A DNA stretch of 64,000 nt from an uncultured Succinivibrio sp. (GTDB lineage: Bacteria; Pseudomonadota; Gammaproteobacteria; Enterobacterales; Succinivibrionaceae), in assembly GCA_934218695.1 (NCBI GenBank), contig CAKQDA010000012.1:6752-70751 (forward strand), given 5' to 3'. Positions within the stretch are counted from its first letter, which is position 1, and every line of letters begins with the position of its first letter. A program made the position numbers and the translations under genes. Shown here piece by piece: positions 42,263-51,023 of this stretch. The notes below the pieces were generated by a model that saw only the letters and a list, made by a program, of their open reading frames with translations, did not search any database and had not been told where the DNA came from.

Positions 42263-43405
42263 TTGGACGTTATTCTAGGCAAAATCTGGTTAGTTACATT
42301 CAATTCTCTGATTTTGTTACCAATGCTCTATTCAGTCATAAAAACTGAAAAGAGATTAGCCAATATTCATGTTATTTCCATTCTGACTGTGTTTTTGACG
42401 CAGGCAACCGATATTGCTGTAACTGTGTCAAGTTACAGAAATTCAGTATTTTTAAATTCATTTCTGTTAACTCTGATGTGGCAGCTGTCACTGCTTTTAT
42501 CTATAGTCTCTGTCTTTTATCTGGTTTTAAACGAGCTCAAGGAGAAATATCAGAGAAACGATTTAAAGGGAGACTGGGCTTATGTGGTTCCTGCCGTCTT
42601 TGAAGCCTCATTACTCGTTTTCTTTAATATCAGTGCCTTCAGTGCCTCTGATGTTTCCCTAATTACAACAGCAACCGGTACCAGCCTTTATTTTATTATC
42701 AATTTTTATATTCTGATAGGTGCCTGGCTGTGCTACAAGACCTATGTTTACAATCTTGATTTTGATATCAAGTATGTCGCAAGAAAGCACTTTTTATTCT
42801 ATCTGTTCCTGTGTCTGGCGCTGTTTCTGCAGCAACTGATATTTGGTTATGTGGATTTTGCCACATCCATTACAACTTTGCTTATATTTAACATCATGAC
42901 TCATTCTAAGACTCTGATTTCCACGGATGCTCTGTCGGGTGTTAACAACCGTGTAAGTTTCAATAAATACATCAATAATGTTTTTGTCTCCCGTGAGCAT
43001 GGAGCTGCCTTCATTATCTTTATCGATATTGACAAGTTCAAAATGATCAATGATACCTACGGTCATATTGAGGGAGATGAGGCTATTGCTCTTGTGGGCA
43101 AGACCTTAAAGAGTATTGCAGGTGAGACCAATTCCTTTGTTGCCAGAATGGGTGGTGACGAGTTTGTGCTTGTGGTCAACGGTTCTGATGAGAATATAGT
43201 GAAAAGAATTATCCAGAACATTACCTATGAGCTTGAGGAAAGGTTAATTTTTTCAGATAAACAGTACGCTCTGACTGTAAGCTGCGGGTATGTTCCTGTG
43301 GCACCGGATTCAAAGAATATAAGGGAACTTATAGCCAAGGCAGACAAGCTAATGTATCTTGATAAGCAGAATAAGCATCATGGAGCTGTAAATGGAGATT
43401 ATTAA
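42263..43405 (+). CDS. Membrane diguanylate cyclase (GGDEF) 1
   Basis: This 380-residue protein has about six to seven transmembrane helices (residues 1-215) followed by a GGDEF domain (about 220-375) that makes cyclic di-GMP. The catalytic signature is intact (RMGGDEF, GGDEF at 297-301), with the upstream IDIDKFKMINDTYGH metal-binding block. No RxxD inhibitory site precedes it. The start is a TTG at 42263 with AGGTG 3 bases ahead; no ATG fits the frame as well. It overlaps the next cyclase gene by 14 bases. Confidence 0.85.
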   Translation: MDVILGKIWLVTFNSLILLPMLYSVIKTEKRLANIHVISILTVFLTQATDIAVTVSSYRNSVFLNSFLLTLMWQLSLLLSIVSVFYLVLNELKEKYQRNDLKGDWAYVVPAVFEASLLVFFNISAFSASDVSLITTATGTSLYFIINFYILIGAWLCYKTYVYNLDFDIKYVARKHFLFYLFLCLALFLQQLIFGYVDFATSITTLLIFNIMTHSKTLISTDALSGVNNRVSFNKYINNVFVSREHGAAFIIFIDIDKFKMINDTYGHIEGDEAIALVGKTLKSIAGETNSFVARMGGDEFVLVVNGSDENIVKRIIQNITYELEERLIFSDKQYALTVSCGYVPVAPDSKNIRELIAKADKLMYLDKQNKHHGAVNGDY

Positions 43406-44597
43406 CGTCAATTCAACCTCGATGTTTTATTTTGCAGTTGCCTCTGTGTTTGTCCTTTTAACCATATTAAAAAGTCAGTCACTTGCAGTGTCCTCAAATT
43501 CTAAAATTGCTTCTGACTTATCTCTTTATTTACTGGTCCAGGCCGTACTGATTGGCCTTTATTATCTGCTTGAAGTGTTAAAGACCAACTCTTTAGTCAG
43601 TCAGATCAGGAACTTTGACATTCTCATCTATTCTGTAGGTCTGATTATGGGGTATGTGTCATATGCTACTCCGTTTGTTCTTTTCCTGTTACTGAAAATA
43701 AATGCTCATGGAACCAATTTCATGAACGTAAGGTTAAGATACCTGATTTACTCAGTCTTTGTACTGTTTTCAGTTGTTTATGTGTATGAAGGATCATGCA
43801 TCATCTATCAGTACATAAACAGACAGGATTTCTCAATGTCTGCAAAAATCTTTTTTATATTAAACCCTCTGGTTAAAATGTTCTTTTTCATACTAGCAGT
43901 AAAAGAGTTGAACAGCTTTTTCAGAGATCTCTGTGAAGGTTCTATTGTTTCAAGAGCAGCTTCTCTCTTTTTAAGAGTTGTTTTTATAGGCGGGCCTTTA
44001 ATTCTGATCCCTCTTGGTGGATATCTTAATCTGCCAGGTACGTTTGCTCTTTTGGTCTGCATGGTTTTTGTTATGCAGTTAATCTCTCAGGACAGAGCTG
44101 TTTCTGTTGATTTCCTGACAGGACTTAACAACAGAAAAGAACTTATAAGATATCTGTGGAGGCTTTTTGAAAAGCCAGATGAGCTCGACCACAATCTGGG
44201 TATTATCTTTATTGATATCAATGATTTTAAAGGCATTAATGATACATACGGTCATAATCAGGGGGACAAGGCTCTGCTGACAGTTTCTTCATGTCTGAAA
44301 AAGGCTGCCTTTAAAAAGAACTGTTTTATCTGCAGATATGCTGGAGACGAGTTTACTGTGGTACTCAAGGAATCTACCACTGAAACAGCCCAGTCCTATA
44401 TTAATGCTTTGGAGGCAGAGCTTGACAGAAACAACAGTTCTGGGAGATATGAAATGCCTATTTCACTGTCAATAGGCCACGTACAGTATTCTGAAAAATA
44501 TAAAACCCCGGATGAGTTTATAGCAGCAGCTGATGCTCTGATGTATGAGCAGAAGGCAAATCGCAAAAAGCAGCAGGATCTTGAGGTAATGTTTTAA
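43392..44597 (+). CDS. Membrane diguanylate cyclase (AGDEF variant) 2
   Basis: This 401-residue paralogue of the preceding gene has a multi-helix membrane region (about 1-235) and a GGDEF domain whose signature reads AGDEF (317-321), a variant found in active cyclases as well. IDINDFKGINDTYGH is intact and there is no RxxD inhibitory site. The genes overlap by 14 bases, so the two enzymes are probably made in fixed ratio and could heterodimerise. The signal sensed is unknown. A strong terminator follows. Confidence 0.87.
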   Translation: MEIINVNSTSMFYFAVASVFVLLTILKSQSLAVSSNSKIASDLSLYLLVQAVLIGLYYLLEVLKTNSLVSQIRNFDILIYSVGLIMGYVSYATPFVLFLLLKINAHGTNFMNVRLRYLIYSVFVLFSVVYVYEGSCIIYQYINRQDFSMSAKIFFILNPLVKMFFFILAVKELNSFFRDLCEGSIVSRAASLFLRVVFIGGPLILIPLGGYLNLPGTFALLVCMVFVMQLISQDRAVSVDFLTGLNNRKELIRYLWRLFEKPDELDHNLGIIFIDINDFKGINDTYGHNQGDKALLTVSSCLKKAAFKKNCFICRYAGDEFTVVLKESTTETAQSYINALEAELDRNNSSGRYEMPISLSIGHVQYSEKYKTPDEFIAAADALMYEQKANRKKQQDLEVMF

Positions 44598-44654
44598 TCA
44601 GAAAATTTAAGCAGATCTGTCTTCAGCCAGTGGCAATGATTTTTAATAAAAAGG

Positions 44655-44678
44655 CTCACCTTTTAGGTGAGTTTTTTT
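44655..44678 (+). terminator. Terminator of the cyclase pair
   Basis: CTCACC, TTTTA, GGTGAG followed by seven T. Confidence 0.85.
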
Positions 44679-44751
44679 ATAAAAGTATACATGTTTGAGC
44701 TTTTTACAAAAAGCCTCTACAATGACGGTATTGAAAACTAAGGATATGAAA

Positions 44752-45864
44752 ATGACAAATTACAGTGAACTTGCAAATGGCGGAATTACCCTAATCAAAC
44801 CTTATCAGGCTGGCAAACCTATAGAAGAGGTTCAGCGTCAGCTGGGCTTGAAAGATGTTATCAAGTTAGCTTCCAATGAGAATCCTTTTGGAATGGGGCC
44901 AAAGGCTAAGGCAGCTGCTTTAAAATGTGTAGAGCAGGGTAATATTTATCCTGACTCAAACGGTTATTACTTAAAGCAGAAACTTCATGACAAGTTCGGT
45001 TATGATCCTGAGAAAATTACTCTTGGCGCAGGTTCAAATGAGCTTATCAATCTTCTGTTTGCAGCTTTTGTAAATAAAGATGTAAATGTCGTATTCCCAG
45101 AGTATTCATTTGTAGTCTACCCAATGGAAACTACAGTAAATGGTGCTAAGGCAAAGGTTATTCCTCTAAAGGACTATAATGCCGATCTTGATGCAATAGC
45201 TGCTGCAATTGACAGTGACACCCGTATTGTAGCCTTTGCAAATCCTTCAAATCCTATCGGTACTGCCATAAGCTCACAGTCTATGAAGGAATTTATAAGA
45301 AAAGTTCCTAAATCAACCTTAGTTGTTATCGATGAGGCTTATAACGAGTTTAACAGCGGTGATGATTCTTTTGAAGACACCGCTTTATGGACTGAAGAGT
45401 TTGAAAATCTGGTGGTATCACGTACCTTCTCAAAGGCCTACGGTCTTGCCGGTTTGCGTGTGGGTTATATGATTGCCAATAAGGAGATCACCTCAATATT
45501 AAACCGTCTGAGAGCTCCATTTAATGTAAATATTGTAGCTTTAGCTGCTGCCGTTGCCGCTTTGGACGATACTGAGTTCTTAAAGAAGACTGTTGACAAC
45601 AATACAACTGAGCGCGACAGATATGCCTCTTTCTGTAAAGAGCACGACCTGTTTATGATCCCTTCAAAAGCCAACTTCGTAGCTGTTGATTTTAAGGGCT
45701 ATGATGCTCAGGCTATTGCTGATAAACTGCTACACCAGGGTATCATTGTGCGTCCTCTTTTAGGTTATAAACTGCAGGATATTCTAAGAATATCCATCGG
45801 CAGACCTGAGGAGAATGACAGACTGTTTAATGCCCTGGATAAGATCTTAAAGGAAAGCAAGTAA
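44752..45864 (+). CDS. hisC: Histidinol-phosphate/aromatic aminotransferase
   Basis: This 370-residue class I/II PLP aminotransferase of the HisC type carries ASNENPFGMGPKA near the N-terminus, YPDSNGYYLKQKL, FANPSNPIGTAIS, DEAYNEF, and PLP lysine K228 in SRTFSKAYGLAGLRVGY. I start at the ATG at 44752 (MTNYSELANGG), which has AAGGAT 7 bases upstream and matches the family start; a longer TTG-initiated frame exists. The stop abuts aroA with no gap. Next to aroA and away from other his genes, it may mainly transaminate aromatic precursors; the two activities cannot be separated from sequence. Confidence 0.88.
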   Translation: MTNYSELANGGITLIKPYQAGKPIEEVQRQLGLKDVIKLASNENPFGMGPKAKAAALKCVEQGNIYPDSNGYYLKQKLHDKFGYDPEKITLGAGSNELINLLFAAFVNKDVNVVFPEYSFVVYPMETTVNGAKAKVIPLKDYNADLDAIAAAIDSDTRIVAFANPSNPIGTAISSQSMKEFIRKVPKSTLVVIDEAYNEFNSGDDSFEDTALWTEEFENLVVSRTFSKAYGLAGLRVGYMIANKEITSILNRLRAPFNVNIVALAAAVAALDDTEFLKKTVDNNTTERDRYASFCKEHDLFMIPSKANFVAVDFKGYDAQAIADKLLHQGIIVRPLLGYKLQDILRISIGRPEENDRLFNALDKILKESK

Positions 45865-47139
45865 TTGAAAAACTCCCTTAATTTAAAAAAGATAAAATCA
45901 GTTGAAGGAAAGGTGATCCTGCCCGGATCTAAAAGCCTTACCAACAGAGCTCTGCTGATTTCAGCACTGGCAAAAGGTAACACAAAGTTATTAAATGTTT
46001 TAAAGTCTGATGATACTAACCGTATGATTGAGGCTCTGCAGACTTTAAAAGTAAAGCTCAAGGTAAACGTAAGTTCTGTTGATGTAACAGGTATGGGCGG
46101 AGTCTTCAACGAAGGTTTGAACTCTGTAGAACTTTATCTTGGCAATGCCGGTACCGCAATGCGTCCTCTGTGCGCCGCTCTTGCTGTTTCCACAGGAGTG
46201 TTCACTCTAACAGGTGAACCTCGTATGATGGAAAGACCGATTGGTCCGTTAACAGAGGCTCTGCGCTCACTGGGTATAAGCATTGAATATCTGAACAATG
46301 ACGGTTTCCCTCCAGTACGTATTCGTGGTGGAGTACCTAAGGTTCATGAGGTAACTGTCAGTGGCTCAACCTCAAGTCAGTTCATTACGGCTCTGCTTAT
46401 GGCAGCTCCTGTATGTGGCGGACTTAAAATTAAGATTAAGGGAGATCTGATTTCAAAGCCATATGTTGATCTTACTGTAAAGCTTATTGAAAAATTTGGT
46501 GCAACAGTAACCCGCAATGGCTATTCTGAGTTTACTGTTGACGGTACTGGCTACACATCTCCTGGTTCTTACCTCATTGAAGGTGATGCAACAGGAGCCA
46601 CTTACTTTGCAGCAGCAGCTGCTATTGGAGGTGAGCTTGAACTTTATGGCCTTCCTGAGGATTCAGTTCAGGGAGACATCAGATTCCTTGATGTGCTCTC
46701 TCAGATGGGTGCTAAGATTAAGAAAACAGAAAACTCAGTAATCATTAGGAAGTCAAAGCTGCATGGTATCGATGTTGATATGAATGCAATGCCTGATGCC
46801 GCCATGACACTGGTTCCTATGGCTCTGTATACTGATGGTCCTGTAACCATCAGAAATATTGCAAGCTGGAGGGTTAAGGAGACAGACAGAATTGAGGCTA
46901 TGGTAAAGGAAATGTCAAAACTCGGTGTGAAGGTGGAGTCTGGTGCCGACTATATTAGAATTGATGCCTCAACCCGCAACGACATAATACCATCCTTTGA
47001 TACCTACAATGATCACCGTATGGCAATGTGCATGTCTCTTGTCGCATTTGACAGAGATATTGTCATTAACGATCCTGAGTGTATCAATAAAACCTTCCCA
47101 ACCTATTTTAATAACTTAAAATCGGTAATTAAAAACTAG
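45865..47139 (+). CDS. aroA: EPSP synthase (3-phosphoshikimate 1-carboxyvinyltransferase)
   Basis: This 424-residue shikimate-pathway enzyme joins PEP to shikimate 3-phosphate. It has LPGSKSLTNRALLISAL (PEP/S3P-binding lysine), GNAGTAMRPL, EPRMMERPIGPL, the WRVKETDRIEAM block and YNDHRMAMCMSL. It begins with TTG immediately after the hisC stop (TAATTG), so it must be translated by coupling; no ribosome site of its own is visible apart from AAAGGAAAGC inside hisC. A terminator follows. Confidence 0.95.
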   Translation: MKNSLNLKKIKSVEGKVILPGSKSLTNRALLISALAKGNTKLLNVLKSDDTNRMIEALQTLKVKLKVNVSSVDVTGMGGVFNEGLNSVELYLGNAGTAMRPLCAALAVSTGVFTLTGEPRMMERPIGPLTEALRSLGISIEYLNNDGFPPVRIRGGVPKVHEVTVSGSTSSQFITALLMAAPVCGGLKIKIKGDLISKPYVDLTVKLIEKFGATVTRNGYSEFTVDGTGYTSPGSYLIEGDATGATYFAAAAAIGGELELYGLPEDSVQGDIRFLDVLSQMGAKIKKTENSVIIRKSKLHGIDVDMNAMPDAAMTLVPMALYTDGPVTIRNIASWRVKETDRIEAMVKEMSKLGVKVESGADYIRIDASTRNDIIPSFDTYNDHRMAMCMSLVAFDRDIVINDPECINKTFPTYFNNLKSVIKN

Positions 47140-47192
47140 AAATCAGATTTCAGATACAAAAGCCTGAAACTTTTTACTGGTAAAACTAAAGC

Positions 47193-47236
47193 AAAGCTCT
47201 TTTAAACACATTTATGTGAAAAGGAGCTTTTTATTT
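47193..47236 (+). terminator. hisC-aroA terminator
   Basis: AAAGCTC and GAGCTTT close an extended hairpin (inner CACAT/ATGTG) followed by TTATTTT. Confidence 0.8.
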
Positions 47237-47282
47237 TCTGTCTTTAGACACGATATAAGCAAAAGGAAAAAGACAGCTATCT

Positions 47283-47912
47283 ATGAAAAGAATAATTGCA
47301 GGTTTTCTCTTCCTGCTGTGTTTTAAAGCACAGGCAATAGAAACCACTTTTTTAAACAACACATTTAATATTACATTACCTGAGAATTACTGCACTTTAA
47401 AAACCGAGAACAGATACTATAAATTTACCAGAGCTGCATTTGGCAAATCTGTAAAATTTGGTTTTATAGCAGCCCCCTGTACGGATATAAAGGCTCTTGA
47501 GGAGGGGAGAACAGAAAGACTTGTCCACTATATCGCCTTTACTCAGATTGGAATAGACGGCAGTTATGGCTATTTTAAATTAGGCAGGTTTGTTTATGTA
47601 ACTCTTGCCAAAGCATTTAAGTCAGCTCCACTTGAAAGAGTAGAGCAATCTGTTAACAGACGAATTGCTCCTTTTGGAGCTACGGTCTCAGATTTAGGTT
47701 ATAAGCTTCAGTCTGCTTCTGATTCTTATGCTTTATTTTCGGCAACAGTAAAATTAAAAGGTTTTGGCTCTGACAAAAAGGCAAACCTTTTAGGTTTAAC
47801 CACACTGGTTTATGAGATCCCTGTAGGACTGTATGTCTTTGATGAAGATCCTGATGAAACCAAGACAAAAGAAGCGATAAAACTTTTGTCAAAGGCTGCT
47901 TCATCTTTTTAG
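47283..47912 (+). CDS. Exported protein of unknown function
   Basis: This 209-residue protein has a signal peptide (residues 1-19, MKRIIAGFLFLLCFKAQA, cleavage after AQA). I recognise no domain in the mature part; it contains two cysteines (near 34 and 61) and a region rich in aromatic residues (ENRYYKFTRAAF, GSYGYFKLGRF). It is likely periplasmic and monocistronic. No neighbour clarifies its role. Confidence 0.75.
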   Translation: MKRIIAGFLFLLCFKAQAIETTFLNNTFNITLPENYCTLKTENRYYKFTRAAFGKSVKFGFIAAPCTDIKALEEGRTERLVHYIAFTQIGIDGSYGYFKLGRFVYVTLAKAFKSAPLERVEQSVNRRIAPFGATVSDLGYKLQSASDSYALFSATVKLKGFGSDKKANLLGLTTLVYEIPVGLYVFDEDPDETKTKEAIKLLSKAASSF

Positions 47913-47941
47913 TCAAAATTATTTTTCTCTTGCAGATCTTA

Positions 47942-47971
47942 TAAAAAAAATCCAGTGCCAAACGGCACTGG
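47942..47971 (-). terminator. Leftward terminator
   Basis: CCAGTGCC-N4-GGCACTGG followed on the minus strand by a run of T. It serves leftward transcription from the phage-remnant side. Confidence 0.8.
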
Positions 47972-48120
47972 ACCAAAGGTAAGATAAATCTTAAAAATCC
48001 AAAAAGTAATAAAACTTCATGGTAGCTTTAACTGCAACTGCCGCCCAACATTCGGCTGTTGTGTTCTTAGCTTTATGAAAAGTATATATACGCTTAAGGT
48101 ATATGTAAAATACTAATTAT

Positions 48121-48363
48121 TTATACCTCGTTATAGTTAATCTGTATAACTAAATTAACAGCAGAGAGTGATCTTAGCAAATAAGTTAACTGTCTCAGTA
48201 CAGAAAATTGAGGAACTTCACTTTGAGCATATACTTTTGGTGTTATATCAAGCTGAAAAGTTCTTGATAAAGCGTTAATCTCTGAAGTAATCGATACAGA
48301 TGACCAGTAGTTATAGGTATTTGCACTGTTAACTTTAAGCTGTACTGTATTTTTATTGACCAT
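48121..48363 (-). pseudogene. Mu gpP-like baseplate protein, N-terminal remnant
   Basis: This 80-residue product (MVNKNTVQLKVNSANTYNYW...) resembles the first ~45 residues of Mu gpP/late-control-D-type hub proteins, whose starts follow a VxLxVxGxxYxxWxSVxVTxxIExxxxxFxLxVT pattern; here YNYWSSVSITSEINALSRTF and LDIT. The family is several hundred residues long, so this is truncated after the first domain. The ATG at 48363 directly follows the terminator at 48364-48387. With the gpN-like gene it keeps the Mu order N then P. Confidence 0.6.
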
Positions 48364-48387
48364 AAAAAAGCCCACAATTAAGTGGGC
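48364..48387 (-). terminator. Terminator of the small secreted cargo gene
   Basis: On the minus strand GCCCAC, TTAATT, GTGGGC is followed by TTTTTT, 20 bases after the stop of the 88-residue gene. Confidence 0.88.
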
Positions 48388-48406
48388 CTCCATAACAAAT
48401 TAAAAA

Positions 48407-48673
48407 CTAATATTTTTCACATTCAATGGAATCATCAGAATGCTGTATACAGCGATACTCTTTGCCATCGATCGTTACTTTTGTTCCTCTACTCATAGGA
48501 TCGATCATGCTATTCACTATCATAGTCTGGCGTTGATCTTCTACTGTTCCTAACGATGCTATATCTCTTTGATGAAAATCACAATCTTCTGTAAAACCAT
48601 CCTTTGGTGAACAGTAAGCATTTGCGTTTCCAATTGAGGATAACAAAGCAATTAAAACTATTAATTTTTTCAT
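48407..48673 (-). CDS. Small secreted Cys-containing protein (possible phage moron)
   Basis: This 88-residue protein has a signal peptide (1-19, MKKLIVLIALLSSIGNANA) and a 69-residue mature part with four cysteines, suggesting two disulfides in the periplasm. I recognise no family. It has its own good ribosome site (AAGGA, 8 bases) and its own terminator. It lies between the gpN-like and gpP-like phage fragments, in the position of an independently expressed moron (cargo) gene. The open frame, despite wrecked phage genes around it, hints at retention. Confidence 0.7.
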   Translation of the reverse strand: MKKLIVLIALLSSIGNANAYCSPKDGFTEDCDFHQRDIASLGTVEDQRQTMIVNSMIDPMSRGTKVTIDGKEYRCIQHSDDSIECEKY

Positions 48674-48725
48674 AGCAACTATCCTTCTTTCTTGAATTAT
48701 AGTCTAAAAATTAATGGTTAAAGCA

Positions 48726-49520
48726 CTAAGATACAGATTTTGTAATTCTGATTGGTACCTTTTGCATGAACAAAGGAAAATGAATGTTATTACGTCTTAT
48801 GATTTCATCCACTCTGCTGGTATCGCCATACTGTTCATAAGCTAAAACCAAAGTAGGCTGTAACTCTTTTGGAGTTACAGTTACGGTTTTACCATCTGCT
48901 AGAACCTCATTTGTAAAGTAATGGTATACATTGCTGTAAAGCTCTTCCAAACTCTCATACAGATTACTGTCATCAGTACCCTGATATATCATTTCAGCTT
49001 CAATAACTGAAAGAACTTCATTACGCAGTGCAAAGATTTCATCTTCGGATTTTGTATTTTCGGCTGTGTCAGTGTCTCCGTCACTCTCACCATCCAGGTT
49101 TGTTCCAACAAGAGAAACAATACCGGCTAACAGAGCAAGTAAAGTAAGCCTTACTGAAGTTTTTACAGCTTCAGCTAATTCTGATTTCTGAGTGTTAATA
49201 TCAGTCTGCCTAAAATCAACTGTTGTCCCTTGAACTGTACCTTGAGCAGTTCCATGAGATGTCCCAAGAGCAGTGCAGGTGACTGATGAGGTTGTACTTA
49301 ATTCATCAGAATGAATTAAATTAAGTACAGCGTGACCTGCATTTCTCCAGTTCTGAATAACATTTGAGTAATTACCTACTCCTAATGAATCAAAAAGGGA
49401 AGAAACAAAGGAAGAGGAATGGCTCAAATCTGATGCAGCAGTTGTCACAAGGTTTGATATTGAATCAGATAAATCAAAAATCTTGAAATTGGTAAGAAAC
49501 AACCAATTACATTGTTTCAA
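48726..49520 (-). pseudogene. Mu gpN-like (DNA circularisation/tail) protein, partial
   Basis: This 264-residue frame ends with ELQPTLVLAYEQYGDTSRVDEIIRRNNIHFPLFM, which closely follows the C-terminus of phage Mu gpN/DNA-circularisation proteins (P.LVLAYRLY.D..RADEIVRRN...HPxFV pattern). The middle has a hydrophobic helix (RLTLLALLAGIVSLVGT) and a Thr/Gly-rich stretch. The usual DNA_circ_N start is missing: the first codons (MKQCNWLFLTNF) come from the adjoining IS66-like repeat, so the gene is 5'-truncated. It probably is not expressed as a working tail protein. Confidence 0.65.
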
Positions 49521-49775
49521 ATCAAGCCATATTCAATGGCATAAGTTTATCTAAGACATCAGAGAAAATATTGTAACTAATAAAGTCTGTGATGGTTCCT
49601 CTTTTGTCTTTTCATTCATATTAAGTGTCATAGTTTGAATGATTGTCTTTATATATGATTTAAAATCAGTGCTGTTCACGATACAGGTTTTATAGAGAGA
49701 ATACTGAACCGTTAGATAGTCAGACCTTTGCATGTGACATTTGTCATCATGCTGTTAGAGAATATGTCAATCAGA
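49489..49775 (-). mobile_element. IS66-like transposase C-terminal fragment (copy 1)
   Basis: This ~280-bp segment is a diverged copy of 56879-57175. On the minus strand it reads VQYSLYKTCIVNSTDFKSYIKTIIQTMT, the end of an IS66-like transposase (YSLYxTCxxNxxDFxxY pattern), with frame damage. It has overwritten the 5' end of the gpN-like gene. Confidence 0.6.
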
Positions 49776-50043
49776 AGATTTTCAGTGCTTAACAAGTTAA
49801 CTTGTAAAAGATTTGAGTTTTAACAGCCTAACGGACAGTTTTTTTATAAAAACGATGAACGGATCAGAGTAAGTCTCAAAACAGATCAGAGGACAGATTA
49901 ACTTTTCACTGACAGTATTCAGTAAAGTTAATGGAGAAATTTTTTGCAGACTGAAATGTATTATTTATTCAAGTAAGGCACTCGAACGTACTTTACAACA
50001 ACATTAAATAAATAAGTGGATTTAAATGAAAGGTGAGATAAGA

Positions 50044-50120
<77 letters not shown>

Positions 50121-50130
50121 AACGAAAAGC

Positions 50131-50159
50131 ATTATAAGAACAGCAGTTCATGATGTCAA
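50131..50159 (-). promoter_or_regulatory. Consensus promoter of tRNA-Pro
   Basis: On the minus strand TTGACA and TATAAT are separated by exactly 17 bp, ending 11 bp before the tRNA. Bases 50160-50690 are extremely AT-rich and contain nothing I can support as a gene. Confidence 0.85.
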
Positions 50160-50695
50160 TTTTTTTTTGTTTTTTTTTTGAAATTTCAAACTGGTTACCG
50201 CAGAAAAAACAAGAGGTTAAGATGCCATTAGAAGGAAATGTAATAATGAAGTCTGATAAATATCGGCTTTATAGAGAAATTAAAATACATTGCTGACATT
50301 ATCCTTAAATTTTTTTTAGCGAAATTTAATTTAAAATCACAAACAACTTATTCTGAGTTGCATCACCAAAAACTGCATCAGTTCCTTCTCTGTAAAAATT
50401 TCTATCGACAAAATTAACCTATTTTTATCTTCATTTGTAAACTGACATCTAAAATGCGAGAAAAATAATCATTGTAAAACAATAAGATAGTATCAAAAAT
50501 TAACTTTAAAATGCAAAATTTGAGTTTCTTTTGCGGTATCAGCTGTTTTTTTTAGTCAATTTTAGAAAAAAACGAAAAACTGAACTATATGATAAAAAAT
50601 TTATAAAAAAATATTTTTACTAACTTATTGATTTATAAAACATCATAAAAAAACTTAAAAAATATTTTTTGAGAAAGTGATCACAAATGAAAAAA

Positions 50696-50711
50696 TGTGA
50701 TATAGTTCACG
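50696..50711 (+). promoter_or_regulatory. CRP-like binding site
   Basis: TGTGA-TATAGT-TCACG matches the CRP consensus TGTGA-N6-TCACA at nine of ten positions. A TGATCAC palindrome lies 19 bp upstream. It is 313 bp from the dolP-like start, with a hairpin between. Confidence 0.45.
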
Positions 50712-50738
50712 TACTCCTTATGTTTGTTTGATTGTTGT

Positions 50739-50780
50739 CCCCTGAATGATTTTTTTGTGTTCAGGGGATTTTTCTTTTTG
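50739..50780 (+). terminator. Terminator-like hairpin upstream of the BON lipoprotein gene
   Basis: CCCCTGAA pairs with TTCAGGGG (13-nt loop) and is followed by ATTTTTCTTTTT. It lies just after the CRP-like site, so it may end a short transcript or act as a leader attenuator. Confidence 0.6.
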
Positions 50781-51023
50781 TAAGCCCATTTTTTTTATAT
50801 TTTCTCTTCTTAACAATTGGTTTTCAAAAAACTTTGGTTATCTCTTCTTCGCACTTAAGCTACTGCTGTCTGATGACGCCTGCTCTATTTTTTTTAATAT
50901 GACTCTCACTTTGATGTATAACATTCTGAACATACAGAGTTTTTTTGTTACAATATCTTGATAAATAAAATAACTATGAAAGCACTGGCATTATTAAGTT
51001 CTGTTGTGAGTGGAGATCAAAAG

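Noticed and set aside
50746..50961. 71-codon Phe/Leu-rich frame
   Set aside because: It starts inside a terminator hairpin, has no ribosome site, and its composition reflects AT-rich DNA.
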